A program made the translations under genes and the position numbers. Below are positions 34,581-42,831 of a stretch of 46,036 nucleotides of DNA, piece by piece. Position 1 is the stretch's first letter. The number at the start of each line of letters is the position of its first letter. The notes beneath the pieces were generated by a model. That model searched no databases. It had not been told where the DNA came from and worked only from the letters and a program-made list of their open reading frames with translations. The DNA is from Bacteriovorax sp. GTDB lineage: Bacteria > Bdellovibrionota > Bacteriovoracia > Bacteriovoracales > Bacteriovoracaceae. Location of the stretch: NCBI GenBank assembly GCA_028710485.1, contig JAQTTZ010000023.1:1-46036 (forward strand), read 5' to 3'.

Positions 34581-34609
34581 TTAACTTGATGAGAATTATC
34601 GTATATAAT
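34581..34609 (+). promoter_or_regulatory. sigma-70-like promoter, probably giving a leaderless mRNA
   Basis: TTAACT (34581-34586) and a perfect TATAAT (34604-34609) are 17 bases apart. The expected transcription start, 6-8 bases later, is at or just before the ATG at 34618, which has no Shine-Dalgarno sequence. Confidence 0.6.
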
Positions 34610-34617
34610 TGTGGCCA

Positions 34618-35127
34618 ATGAAAAAATTGACACCATCTCAAATTCTCTCTTTTATGACGATCGCGTTTTTAGCAATGAGCTGCTCTTCTGAACCTAAAAC
34701 CCAACCTGTGCAGAAAACTTACTCATCTGATACGCAGAAAGAATTTGAAGCTATTGAAAAAAATGACCTGCGCACCAATCCTCCTTATCGATCAACTATT
34801 AAGCCAACACCAAGGCCACCTGTCGTGATTAAGGAAACACCTCGCGAAAAACAAAAGGAAGTTGTGAAGGAAACCCCCATCACTCCAATCCCTAGTGAAG
34901 CAACTGATGTCAGTAAATTGAGTGCCAAAAACCAAGAACGCTTGCAAGAGATCAATCAAAACCTCGCTTTTTTTTGTATGAAGCATAGAAAAGACAAAAT
35001 CTTCCAAGATGAAGAGCATTGCCTGGCCTATACAAAAAAAGTATTAGCGGCCTGTGAAAAAAAACATAAATTAATCAATACCGTTATGGTCAATTGTATT
35101 AAAGATCAACTCAAAAAAAGAAAGTGA
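34618..35127 (+). CDS. small Pro/Lys-rich lipoprotein
   Basis: The 169-residue product starts at ATG 34618; a GTG nine bases earlier would lengthen it without reason. A hydrophobic signal ends in 'AFLAMSC', a reasonable lipobox with Cys22, so lipid attachment is likely. A Pro/Lys/Thr-rich linker ('RSTIKPTPRPPVVIKETPRE') leads to a helical C-terminus with several Cys residues. No family is recognised. It lies in front of the tapT gene with 11 bases between, so they are probably co-transcribed. Confidence 0.7.
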   Translation: MKKLTPSQILSFMTIAFLAMSCSSEPKTQPVQKTYSSDTQKEFEAIEKNDLRTNPPYRSTIKPTPRPPVVIKETPREKQKEVVKETPITPIPSEATDVSKLSAKNQERLQEINQNLAFFCMKHRKDKIFQDEEHCLAYTKKVLAACEKKHKLINTVMVNCIKDQLKKRK

Positions 35128-35138
35128 GATGATGGCCT

Positions 35139-35759
35139 ATGAGTAAGCGAGAAGTCTGTCCACGTTGTGAATACATTCTTGCTCGTTGCCTCTGCCACAC
35201 CCTTAAGCCAATCGACAATACAACCCAAATCATCGTTCTTCAGCATCCGAGTGAAACTGGGCATGCTCTAAATACTGTTCACTTGATGAAAAAAAGTTTT
35301 CTTAAAATGGATTTATTTATTGGTGAAGATTTTAGCGATCACCTTGAATTAAATTCCATTATCAGAGATCATAAAGAGACCATCGGCTTGATTTTCCCAG
35401 GTGGAAATAGCACTGTCTTAAACTCATTATCATCAAAAAAAATTACTCACCTCATACTCATAGATGGAACTTGGAAGAAGGCCCGCAAAATTTATCTACT
35501 CTCAAAAAATCTGCACCAACTCCAGACTCACTCTCTTGGGCCAACCAAACCTGGCCAGTATAAAATCCGATCAAGTACATTCGAAGATGGCCTCTCTACT
35601 CTTGAAGCAACTGTTTGCGCTCTGGGATGTGTTGAAAAAAATTTGGATACACAATCATTGGAAGAAACATTTTCAAAAATGATTGAATTTCAAATTGAAA
35701 AGATGGGCGAAGAGACGTTTAGAAAAAATTACAAGAAAGAGAACAAGAAAGACGAGTGA
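35139..35759 (+). CDS. tapT: DTW-domain tRNA-uridine aminocarboxypropyltransferase
   Basis: The 206-residue protein has the N-terminal Cys cluster CPRCEYILARCLCH, the conserved 'IIVLQHPSE' strand, and the DTW-family motif LIDGTWKKARK near residue 110. TapT/YfiP enzymes transfer the 3-amino-3-carboxypropyl group of S-adenosylmethionine to U47 of tRNA (acp3U). The later SSTFEDGLSTLEAT segment is also typical of the family. The stop codon lies inside the downstream hairpin. Orthology to E. coli TapT is by family motif; paralogous DTW proteins with related roles exist. Confidence 0.88.
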   Translation: MSKREVCPRCEYILARCLCHTLKPIDNTTQIIVLQHPSETGHALNTVHLMKKSFLKMDLFIGEDFSDHLELNSIIRDHKETIGLIFPGGNSTVLNSLSSKKITHLILIDGTWKKARKIYLLSKNLHQLQTHSLGPTKPGQYKIRSSTFEDGLSTLEATVCALGCVEKNLDTQSLEETFSKMIEFQIEKMGEETFRKNYKKENKKDE

Positions 35760-35780
35760 TGATTAAGAAATCATCACTCG
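35753..35780. terminator. hairpin between convergent tapT and HiPIP genes
   Basis: A 12-bp perfect stem (cgagtgatgatt / aatcatcactcg) with loop AAGA includes the tapT stop codon in its left arm. The following sequence is A/T-rich on both sides but without a long T run, so it may act as a terminator for both genes or as a transcript stabiliser. Confidence 0.7.
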
Positions 35781-35799
35781 ATAAAAATAAAATTTAAAA

Positions 35800-36153
35800 T
35801 TAAACTTTAGCTGCGAAAGATGTACACCATCCACAGTTAGTTACATATTTCATACCCATCATTGTACATGGAGCGTATCCACCTTCAGCTTTAGCAGCAT
35901 TGTAGAATTTACAAGTTCCACATTTTGAACCAGCTTTGAATTTTGGGCTTTTAGTTGTTTTTGCATCTAGTACGTATTGAAGAGTTTTCCCCATTCCTTC
36001 TGTAGGACTAGCAATTGCTTTTCCTGCTGGAGCTGTTGCTGGACATGCGTCAGCTGCGAAAGATTTTGTCGCTTTTGCGATGAATGGAACTATTGCTGCT
36101 GCGGCAACAGCAAATTTAAAAAATGAACGGCGTGATAAGTTAGTTTTTTCCAC
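35800..36153 (-). CDS. high-potential iron-sulfur protein (HiPIP), Tat-exported
   Basis: The 117-residue protein starts at GTG (36153) with AGGAG 8 bases upstream. The N-terminus has a twin-arginine signal (SRRSFFKF) followed by an Ala-rich hydrophobic stretch, as expected for a cofactor-loaded periplasmic protein. Cys78, Cys81, Cys96 and Cys110 show the HiPIP spacing (CxxC-x14-C-x13-C) for one [4Fe-4S] cluster. HiPIPs carry electrons in the periplasm, often between cytochromes and oxidases or reaction centres. No partner gene is adjacent. Confidence 0.92.
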   Translation of the reverse strand: MEKTNLSRRSFFKFAVAAAAIVPFIAKATKSFAADACPATAPAGKAIASPTEGMGKTLQYVLDAKTTKSPKFKAGSKCGTCKFYNAAKAEGGYAPCTMMGMKYVTNCGWCTSFAAKV

Positions 36154-36273
36154 AGGGTTTTCTCCTACTAGTTAAATAATCAATGACCAAATATTATCAT
36201 GCTCGATTTATTGAGTACACTTGGAAAGCAGGAAAATCTTAGTTATATTAGTTAGTTACGCTCAAACTTCTGT

Positions 36274-36303
36274 TTGACAAGTAGAACCATTAACTCTTTC
36301 AAT
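36274..36303 (+). promoter_or_regulatory. possible promoter of apaG
   Basis: A TTGACA box (36274-36279) lies 18 bases before TTCAAT (36298-36303), a weak -10 element, about 48 bases ahead of the apaG start. The -35 is perfect but the -10 is poor, so the call is tentative. Confidence 0.35.
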
Positions 36304-36350
36304 AACGCGAGTTATTTGGTACATAAATTAAATAAACTGATGAGGAACAT

Positions 36351-36794
36351 ATGCACCCAACCAACGAGAATGCGCCCCTAGAAAATAGCCTTGGCAATAG
36401 CAAAGAATATTACACTGCTACCACTCAAGATATTCAAGTAGAAGTCGCCCCTGCATACGTGCCTGAAAGATCAGACCCAGAACATAATCAATATTTTTTT
36501 TCATATAAAATTCGTATCACTAATCGTGCAGACTTCTCATGCAGAGTAATCCATCGCCATTGGAAAATTAAAGATGGTAACGGAAAAATCTATGAAGTTC
36601 AAGGCTCGGGGGTTATCGGTGAACAACCCATGCTTGCCCCAGGTGAGAGTTACGAGTATGAAAGTTTCTGCCCACTGCACTCACCTTCTGGAAACATGCG
36701 CGGCAAATACCAAATGATCGACCAATTTGGAAATCGCTTTTGGGTAGATGTTCCAGTATTCTTCTTTAGAAAACCAGAGACATTTATCCATTAA
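36351..36794 (+). CDS. apaG: ApaG (DUF525) protein
   Basis: The 147-residue protein has the ApaG fold pattern: 'DIQVEVAPAYVPERSDPE', 'YFFSYKIRITN', RHWKIKDGNGK, and the 'VIGEQPMLAPGESYEYES' loop, ending near 'FRKPETFIH'. ApaG is a small Ig-like protein linked in enterobacteria to Co2+ resistance and Mg2+ efflux, often beside apaH or ksgA; here it stands alone. The N-terminus is about 20 residues longer than in E. coli and low in complexity. GAGGA lies ahead of the ATG. Confidence 0.92.
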   Translation: MHPTNENAPLENSLGNSKEYYTATTQDIQVEVAPAYVPERSDPEHNQYFFSYKIRITNRADFSCRVIHRHWKIKDGNGKIYEVQGSGVIGEQPMLAPGESYEYESFCPLHSPSGNMRGKYQMIDQFGNRFWVDVPVFFFRKPETFIH

Positions 36795-36830
36795 AATTTT
36801 TTCTTATTCACGGCGGAATTTTACCAGCAG

Positions 36831-37127
36831 CTAAGGTTTCATCAGAAAATGATTTACCAATAGTTTATTTAAAACTTTAAGGGCCATTATATCTTTAAAG
36901 TTCTCTTGGCTAAAATTATAACAAACAAGAAACTTATTAAGGTCTTCGCTAGAATAAAACTTACGTCCATTTTCAAAATGATCAATGTCTAAACTTTTTA
37001 AATTCAACTTTGCAGCGACGTCTTTAAGAGAGAGCTTGCGAGCTTCGCGAACATAACGCAAAATTTGGCCTTCACGGCTATCGCGGTTATTATGAGAGTG
37101 TTTTCCGAGGTCTGAATTTTTTAACAT
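36831..37127 (-). CDS. small XRE-family helix-turn-helix protein
   Basis: The 98-residue protein has one HTH_3-type domain (about 20-70): 'GQILRYVREARKLSLKDVAA' is helix 1 and 2, then KLNLKSLDIDHFENGRKF with the usual E-x-G-R. Its start directly follows the dbpA stop (TAAATG), so it is the second gene of that operon. No partner toxin is next to it. It may regulate its own operon, which is inference. Confidence 0.75.
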   Translation of the reverse strand: MLKNSDLGKHSHNNRDSREGQILRYVREARKLSLKDVAAKLNLKSLDIDHFENGRKFYSSEDLNKFLVCYNFSQENFKDIMALKVLNKLLVNHFLMKP

Positions 37128-38519
37128 TTATGCTTCCCCTACGCGAAATTTGCGTCCTTTTATTTTACCGATATTGAGTTTAGATATGGCCAGATCCAGC
37201 TGTGCTGAAGCGATGGCCACATAACTTTGATTATTTAGAATATTGATATTACCGATATAAGTTGCAGCTATTCCTGCCTCATTAACCAGGGCCCCAAGAA
37301 TATCTCCTGGACGGATTTTGTCTTTTTTCCCACCATTAATATACATAGTTTTCATCGGTGCAATTAAATCAAAGCGTGCAGTCTTTGAAAGTTCACTTAA
37401 TTTTAAGTATTCATTTTGAGTATTTTGATAATTTTCGATTTCACCTAGTTTTTCTTTTTCTGATTTCACAAAAAATGAAAAGGCCAATCCCTCTTTACCG
37501 GCCCTAGCAGTTCGGCCGATACGATGAGTATAAACTTCTGCATCCGTAGGAAGATCGAAATTAATGACGGCTTCAAGATCTTTAATATCTAATCCACGAG
37601 CGGCGACATCGGTTGCCACTAAAATCAAACAACTGTGATGAGAAAATTTAGTTAATACTACTGTTCGTTCATTTTGATCAAGGTCACCATGCATGGCGAG
37701 CGCAGAAACTCCAAGGCGTTCGAGCATGGCCGCAACTTCTGCACAATTTTGCTTGGTCTTACAAAAAATCACTGTCGATTCTGGTTTATAATGCCCAAGC
37801 ACTCTAACCAGCGCTTCTGATTTATGGCGATGATCTTCAACTTCTATAAAAATTTGGCGAATAATATCTTTTTCATGTTTTGAATCCACTGCAACTCGCT
37901 TGGGATTTTTTTGAAAAACGTCACTCAAGCTTTCTATTTCTTCAGGGAATGTTGCCGAAAAAAGCAGTGCCTGCGCGGCTTTCGGTATGAAAGCTGCTAC
38001 CGCTTCCATTTCGTCCCGAAAGCCCATATCGAGCATGCGATCGGCTTCATCTAAAACTAAAATTTCAAGGGCCTCAAGATTGATGGATCCTTTTTTTAAA
38101 AATTTTAAAACTCGTCCTGGAGTTCCAACAATAATATGTACACCATGCTCTAGAGAATTTATTTGTTGATACTCAGAAGCTCCACCACAAATCACCAGCA
38201 CTTTACAATTTTTTGTAAAACGAGCAAGGCGACGAATTTCCTCCGCCACCTGCTCCGCGAGTTCGCGAGTCGGACAAAGCACGAGTGACTGCAATTTTTT
38301 ATTTTCAAGATTGAGTTTATGCAAAATGCCCAAGCCGAAGGCCGCTGTTTTTCCACTTCCAGTTTTTGCCTGAGCGATCAAATCATTTCCTGCTAAAATC
38401 AGCGGGAGTGCCTCCTCTTGAATAGGTGTCATTGAGCTAAAACCCAAAGACTCAAGATTATCAAGAATTTCGGGACTGAGTGAGAGCGATTTAAATAAAT
38501 TCGAATTAGTTTGTATCAT
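37128..38519 (-). CDS. dbpA: DEAD-box RNA helicase, DbpA type
   Basis: The 463-residue enzyme has Q motif 'GFSSMTPIQEEALPLILAGN', motif I AQAKTGSGKT, DEAD (LVLDEADRML), SAT, and the C-terminal helicase motifs with HRIGRTARAGKEG. The tail (about 390-463) is a DbpA-type RNA-binding domain, with 'KIRPGDILGALVNEAGI' and 'GRKFRV' at its end. DbpA binds hairpin 92 of 23S rRNA and acts in late 50S subunit assembly. A TTG one codon earlier is also possible as start. The XRE gene follows without a gap. Confidence 0.92.
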   Translation of the reverse strand: MIQTNSNLFKSLSLSPEILDNLESLGFSSMTPIQEEALPLILAGNDLIAQAKTGSGKTAAFGLGILHKLNLENKKLQSLVLCPTRELAEQVAEEIRRLARFTKNCKVLVICGGASEYQQINSLEHGVHIIVGTPGRVLKFLKKGSINLEALEILVLDEADRMLDMGFRDEMEAVAAFIPKAAQALLFSATFPEEIESLSDVFQKNPKRVAVDSKHEKDIIRQIFIEVEDHRHKSEALVRVLGHYKPESTVIFCKTKQNCAEVAAMLERLGVSALAMHGDLDQNERTVVLTKFSHHSCLILVATDVAARGLDIKDLEAVINFDLPTDAEVYTHRIGRTARAGKEGLAFSFFVKSEKEKLGEIENYQNTQNEYLKLSELSKTARFDLIAPMKTMYINGGKKDKIRPGDILGALVNEAGIAATYIGNINILNNQSYVAIASAQLDLAISKLNIGKIKGRKFRVGEA

Positions 38520-38591
38520 CAATCATATCTATCACTACGTAGTACTCTCTAGATACAAATATTAATAGTGTGCTAAATTTTACAGTCGTAA

Positions 38592-39629
38592 TTATGGAAT
38601 AATCGATTTTCCTTCAATTGGCGGGGTAAAGTTACGAGTGTCGACATCAAAGAGCTCATAAATCGTGGGTGTGATATCCAACCTGTCGCCTGTTGGCCTG
38701 AGATTCTTAATAGTCGAGACTAAAAAAGTATTGCGAGCATCATGGTGGGAATGTTTCCCAATATCAAACCCATGATCAGTCGTAACAATTAAAATAGTAT
38801 TATTTACTAAGTTCAGTTCTTTTAATTTATTAAGCATTTTTCCGAGGTTGATATCATTGTCCATCAAGGCTTTAGAGTATTCCTTTGAGTTTTCACCGAA
38901 GACATGACCTTGTTCATCAGGCTCTTCAAAATGGATAAATGCAAAGAATGCATCATTTTTCACCCTATCCAAAACGAGGAATGCTTTTCTTAAGACATTA
39001 GGCCCTTCAATCAAGGCCGTTTGAAAATGATCAACGACTTTACTATTATAGAGATAATAATAGGGCTCACCTTCTCGATGGTTCATGATTTTTTTATGTC
39101 CGCCAAAAACTGGAGTCTCAGCAAATTCATCCCACCAACGCGTTTTTTTTGAGTTAATAGTTGATCGCTTTAAACAATTCATACAAATATTATGTGGACC
39201 TCTAATGCCGACATTATTAACTTTTCCTGTAAGAAAAATAAGCTTCAATTTTTTCCCAAATTTTTGTGAAAGCCTTTCAAAGACAGTTAGGCCTTTAGGA
39301 ATAGGAGCATAGAACTTGTTATTGAGCACTCCAGTTGTCTTGCTGCTATAGCCTGTAAGAATTTGAGTCCATCCAGGTTTTGTTTCTGTTGCATCTTTTG
39401 TGATAGTTGTTGAAACATATGAGCCATGATCAATAATAGATTTAAGATTGGGAAGTTGTCCTTGTTTTAAAAGAAGTTCTACGCGTTCGCGAAGTGATCC
39501 ATCCCATCCAATAACAATTATATTTCTAAATTTGGGAATTGAACTTTTCATTGGAGATTTATGAGTCTCTGCTGAGAAAAGAGGATTAAAACAAGCCGAT
39601 AAAAAAAAGCATAGAAATAATTTTTTCAT
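38592..39629 (-). CDS. exported alkaline-phosphatase-superfamily phosphodiesterase
   Basis: The 345-residue protein has an N-terminal signal with a lipobox (FLSAC at residue 13), so it may be a lipoprotein; a normal Sec signal is the alternative. The type I phosphodiesterase/nucleotide pyrophosphatase (alkaline phosphatase-like) motifs are 'IVIGWDGSLRERV' (metal Asp), 'KPGWTQILTGYSSKTTG' (Thr nucleophile region), 'HFEEPDEQGHVFG' and 'TTDHGFDIGKHSHHDAR' (metal ligands). The enzyme should hydrolyse phosphodiester or phosphonate bonds outside the cytoplasm with two Zn ions; the substrate is unknown. It lies about 99 bases after the glycosyltransferase gene, on the same strand. Confidence 0.85.
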   Translation of the reverse strand: MKKLFLCFFLSACFNPLFSAETHKSPMKSSIPKFRNIIVIGWDGSLRERVELLLKQGQLPNLKSIIDHGSYVSTTITKDATETKPGWTQILTGYSSKTTGVLNNKFYAPIPKGLTVFERLSQKFGKKLKLIFLTGKVNNVGIRGPHNICMNCLKRSTINSKKTRWWDEFAETPVFGGHKKIMNHREGEPYYYLYNSKVVDHFQTALIEGPNVLRKAFLVLDRVKNDAFFAFIHFEEPDEQGHVFGENSKEYSKALMDNDINLGKMLNKLKELNLVNNTILIVTTDHGFDIGKHSHHDARNTFLVSTIKNLRPTGDRLDITPTIYELFDVDTRNFTPPIEGKSIIP

Positions 39630-39728
39630 ACACTTACTGTATTCATGAAGAATCGAAAATTCAATAAGAAGGAAAAAGCTGGAGATTGACTAAAAATGAT
39701 GAGAATCAAAAAAATTCCAGAATAAATG

Positions 39729-40778
39729 CTAATTCCCAATATAAGTATCGAGTACACGTTTAATATGCGCTTTAAATTTTATATCGTGATATTCCATGAC
39801 GTGAGCTCTGATCTTTTGCCCTTCAAGCTGATCTTCATTAGCAAAAACTTCATCGATCATCGCTCTAATGGAACCTTTGTGAAAACTAGCAAAATAAGTT
39901 CCAGTACCATGAACCCATTTTTTTAACTCATTTCCTAAAATCACCGGGCGCCCCGTGGCCATAGTGGCAAGTACCAGGTTAGGAAATTCCTGACTGTTGA
40001 AACTGATAAGGGCCTTTGAACCTGCAAGCACTGGTGCGTGTTCCCCACTGCAACGGTTGCCGAAAAATTTACTCGCTCCCAAGTCAGCTTTCATTGAATT
40101 TAAATGTTCGTCATTACCGATAAACTTAAATTGTAATTCCCATTCGGCCATCCAAGAGGCCAGCTCGCGCGCTTCAACAAGCGATAGACCAGTGGCCTCA
40201 ACTGCGAAGTAATGATGATTGAACATGGTCTTAGGAAACAAAGAATAGTCTGAAACCCGAAATGGCGGTGGCACCACTTCTGCGTTTGGAATGAATGATT
40301 TAATCTCTTCTTTTAAATCTGCTCTTGAAACCATAACCATGTCTGATTTTTTTAAGGTCTTTTTGACCCACGAAATAACAAAAGAATAAAAAAGTTTTTG
40401 GACAAAAGTCTTTCGAATTTTATTCTCAAAACCAAAATCATAAAGATAAGTGATAATTTTAGATTTATCACATCTTTTTATGCCTTGAGAAAATCCTTTT
40501 GAAATATTGATGATCAGGTCGTATTCACAAGAGACAAAAAGATTTTTTGCTAAAGAAGGAATTTGATAAGAGTGAGCATAGAACTCTTCATCGTTTTTAA
40601 CTTTTTTACTTAAAAAGGTCGAACTAATCATCCGCTGTTCAATATGACCTAAGATCGCTCCTTCCCTGTGTGCAAAACAATAAAGTCTAGCTTCTGGAAA
40701 AATTTCACAAATAGTCTCAATGACTTCAGTGTAGTGGTTTCTCTCTAACAAATAATCGCAAGTGATAGCTATTTTCAT
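39729..40778 (-). CDS. GT-B glycosyltransferase (group 1-like)
   Basis: The 349-residue protein has an N-terminal 'KIAITCDYLLERNHYTEVIE' Rossmann strand and a C-terminal half with 'FPNLVLATMATGRPVILGN' and 'EGQKIRAHVMEYHDIKFKAH', the pattern of group 1 glycosyltransferases. It begins two bases after the stop of the UDP-glucuronate decarboxylase-like gene, so the pair may build and transfer a xylose-type sugar or similar to a surface polysaccharide. The donor cannot be read from the sequence. No membrane helix is seen. Confidence 0.75.
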   Translation of the reverse strand: MKIAITCDYLLERNHYTEVIETICEIFPEARLYCFAHREGAILGHIEQRMISSTFLSKKVKNDEEFYAHSYQIPSLAKNLFVSCEYDLIINISKGFSQGIKRCDKSKIITYLYDFGFENKIRKTFVQKLFYSFVISWVKKTLKKSDMVMVSRADLKEEIKSFIPNAEVVPPPFRVSDYSLFPKTMFNHHYFAVEATGLSLVEARELASWMAEWELQFKFIGNDEHLNSMKADLGASKFFGNRCSGEHAPVLAGSKALISFNSQEFPNLVLATMATGRPVILGNELKKWVHGTGTYFASFHKGSIRAMIDEVFANEDQLEGQKIRAHVMEYHDIKFKAHIKRVLDTYIGN

Positions 40779-40780
40779 AA

Positions 40781-41752
40781 TTATAAAGAACTTTTAAAGT
40801 ATTCAGCTGTTTGTCTTATTCCTTCCTCAAAGCCAACCTGTGGAGCGTAGTCAGAGACTCTTTGAAGTTTTCCAAGATCTGGACGGCGTCTTTTCGGATC
40901 ATCTTTTGGAAGTGGAAGATAAACGATTTTAGAAGTACTTCCCAAAATTTTAATAATCAACTCTGCTGTTTGCTTAACAGTATACTCATCAGGGTTGCCG
41001 CAGTTAAAAGGTGTCGGGTCATTGCTCATCAATACAGTGTGAATGGCCTGAACTAAATCCGTTGAAAAACAAAATGAACGCGTCTGAGATCCGTCGCCAT
41101 AAACTGTTAAGTCTTCGCCTTTCATCGCTTGAGTAATGAAATTCGGAATAACTCTTCCATCATTTGGCCGCATTCGAGGCCCGTACGTATTAAAGATACG
41201 AACGATGCGAGTATCAACATTGTATTTATGATGAAAGCTCATCGTAAGAGCTTCAGCAAAACGTTTAGATTCATCATAACAAGAACGAGGTCCGATACAA
41301 TTAACGTGACCAACGTAATCTTCTTTTTGAGGATGAATTTCAGGGTCACCGTAAACTTCGGAAGTTGAAGCTTCAAGAAAACGAGCATTTTTTTCTTTTG
41401 CGAGTTCGAGAAGTTTTAGAGTTCCTTCTGAATTCACGCGCATGATTTCCACTGGAATAATGGCGAAATCAATAGGTGAAGCTGGACTGGCCATTGATAA
41501 AATATAATCGATCTTCTGATCTTTAAAGTTTGGAAGTCGCTCGTAAATATTATGTTGGTGAAATTCAAAATTTTTATAACTTGAAAGTAGATCGATATTC
41601 GATCTTGATCCCGTGATAAAATTATCTATCCCAATAACATGAGCACCTAAGTTTAAATAAAATTCACATAGAGTTGAGGGAACAAATCCTGCAGCCCCTG
41701 CCACTAGTACAGTCTTTCCTTCCATCGATATGGGCAAAACTACTTTGTTCAT
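40781..41752 (-). CDS. UDP-glucuronate decarboxylase-like SDR
   Basis: The 323-residue protein is an extended SDR. It has 'VLVAGAAGFVPSTLCEFYL' at the N-terminus, the UXS-type 'MASPASPIDFAIIPVEIMRV', EASTSEVYGDPE, Tyr159-x3-Lys163, 'IVRIFNTYGPRMRPNDGRVI' and 'GDGSQTRSFCF'. These are strong marks of the UDP-glucuronate decarboxylase (UDP-xylose synthase) group. The dinucleotide loop is GAAGFVP instead of the usual GxxGxxG: the third Gly is Pro25, which may alter NAD binding. It lies between the DMT transporter and the glycosyltransferase in a compact operon. Confidence 0.85.
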   Translation of the reverse strand: MNKVVLPISMEGKTVLVAGAAGFVPSTLCEFYLNLGAHVIGIDNFITGSRSNIDLLSSYKNFEFHQHNIYERLPNFKDQKIDYILSMASPASPIDFAIIPVEIMRVNSEGTLKLLELAKEKNARFLEASTSEVYGDPEIHPQKEDYVGHVNCIGPRSCYDESKRFAEALTMSFHHKYNVDTRIVRIFNTYGPRMRPNDGRVIPNFITQAMKGEDLTVYGDGSQTRSFCFSTDLVQAIHTVLMSNDPTPFNCGNPDEYTVKQTAELIIKILGSTSKIVYLPLPKDDPKRRRPDLGKLQRVSDYAPQVGFEEGIRQTAEYFKSSL

Positions 41753-41773
41753 ACTTACTCCCTACTTTTTTAT

Positions 41774-42679
41774 TTAATAATGCTTAAGCTGTATTACAGC
41801 TGATCCTAAAGTTAATAATCCTGCCCCAATCATTTGCACTGGAGTCAGTTTTGCGCCCAAGAAAACCCAATTAATTGTCACGGCACTTAAGGGAAAAAAC
41901 ATTTCGGCAATGGCACAAACCCTGGCCGAGATTGTCTTTAATCCCTTGTAGTAAAAATACATCCCCAAAAGCCCAGACAATAGTACCATTAAAAGAATCT
42001 TTCCCCAAACTATTGCCTGCCAGTCAAAATGCATAAGGCCTTTATTTGCGTAAGCATAGAAGGCCATAAAAATGAAACCAAAAAGAAAACGCCCGGCCAT
42101 AATATGACTTCCGTCGAGACCTTGTGCTGTGAGTTTTTTTCCAAAAACAGTTGAAGCTCCCCAACTCACCACGGCCACCATCGTGAGCAAATAACCCATC
42201 ATCGCTGTTTGAGAAAGAAATCCCATTTTGAAATCAAAATTAGAAAGACCGGGAAGAATATCTGGTGAAGAAATTAATAATCCTCCCAATAAGGCCACTC
42301 CCGCCCAACACAAAAATGGTTTTTTCATTTTTTCCCCTAGAAAAAGACTAGCTAGGGTAAAAGATATTATAGGTTGAAGTTTTTGAAGAAGAATAACCAG
42401 TGAAGGATTGATCATAGTGAAGGCCTTGGTGAAACAAAGTGTTCCGATGGCCGAACCAAAAACTCCAATGACGATAAAATAAAAAATGGAAGAGATTTTT
42501 GTCTGCCAAATAACCCGCCGGTCTTTAAATAAGAGTGGAAGAAAGAATAAAACGAGAAATAGATGTTCAGTAAAAACAATTCTCTCGGCTGAAATACCAC
42601 TAAAAAGCAGTGGATAGCGGATTAGAGTATCTACTGCCCATAAAAGCCCTGCGATAATGACAAAAAATACTCCTAACAT
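41774..42679 (-). CDS. EamA/DMT-family transporter
   Basis: The 301-residue protein has ten hydrophobic helices in two EamA repeats, e.g. 'GVFFVIIAGLLWAVDTLI' and 'TMVAVVSWGASTVFGKKL', the second ending 'QMIGAGLLTLGSAVIQL'. EamA proteins export metabolites or drugs, or act as carriers of nucleotide sugars and lipid-linked sugars. Because it starts an operon with a UXS-like enzyme and a glycosyltransferase (21 bases to the next gene), sugar or lipid-carrier transport is a reasonable inference. No charged signature decides the substrate. Confidence 0.85.
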   Translation of the reverse strand: MLGVFFVIIAGLLWAVDTLIRYPLLFSGISAERIVFTEHLFLVLFFLPLLFKDRRVIWQTKISSIFYFIVIGVFGSAIGTLCFTKAFTMINPSLVILLQKLQPIISFTLASLFLGEKMKKPFLCWAGVALLGGLLISSPDILPGLSNFDFKMGFLSQTAMMGYLLTMVAVVSWGASTVFGKKLTAQGLDGSHIMAGRFLFGFIFMAFYAYANKGLMHFDWQAIVWGKILLMVLLSGLLGMYFYYKGLKTISARVCAIAEMFFPLSAVTINWVFLGAKLTPVQMIGAGLLTLGSAVIQLKHY

Positions 42680-42831
42680 AATTGATCCTTAGGAAAACTT
42701 AAGACATTGTGCGCTAATACTTTTTTTTGCATTAATTTTGACACTTGATTGTGGTTTTCTTCGTTGCTAAAAATTGGTAAATTTTAGAGGTAAAAAATCT
42801 TGTTTTTAAATTTAGATCAATGGAAGCATTC

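Noticed and set aside
36831-37127. XRE protein considered as the antitoxin of a toxin-antitoxin pair.
   Set aside because: No toxin-sized partner gene is adjacent; the neighbour is the DbpA-type helicase gene.
42738-42770. TTGACA upstream of nadE considered as a promoter.
   Set aside because: No acceptable -10 element lies at 16-19 bases, so only one half of the signal is present.
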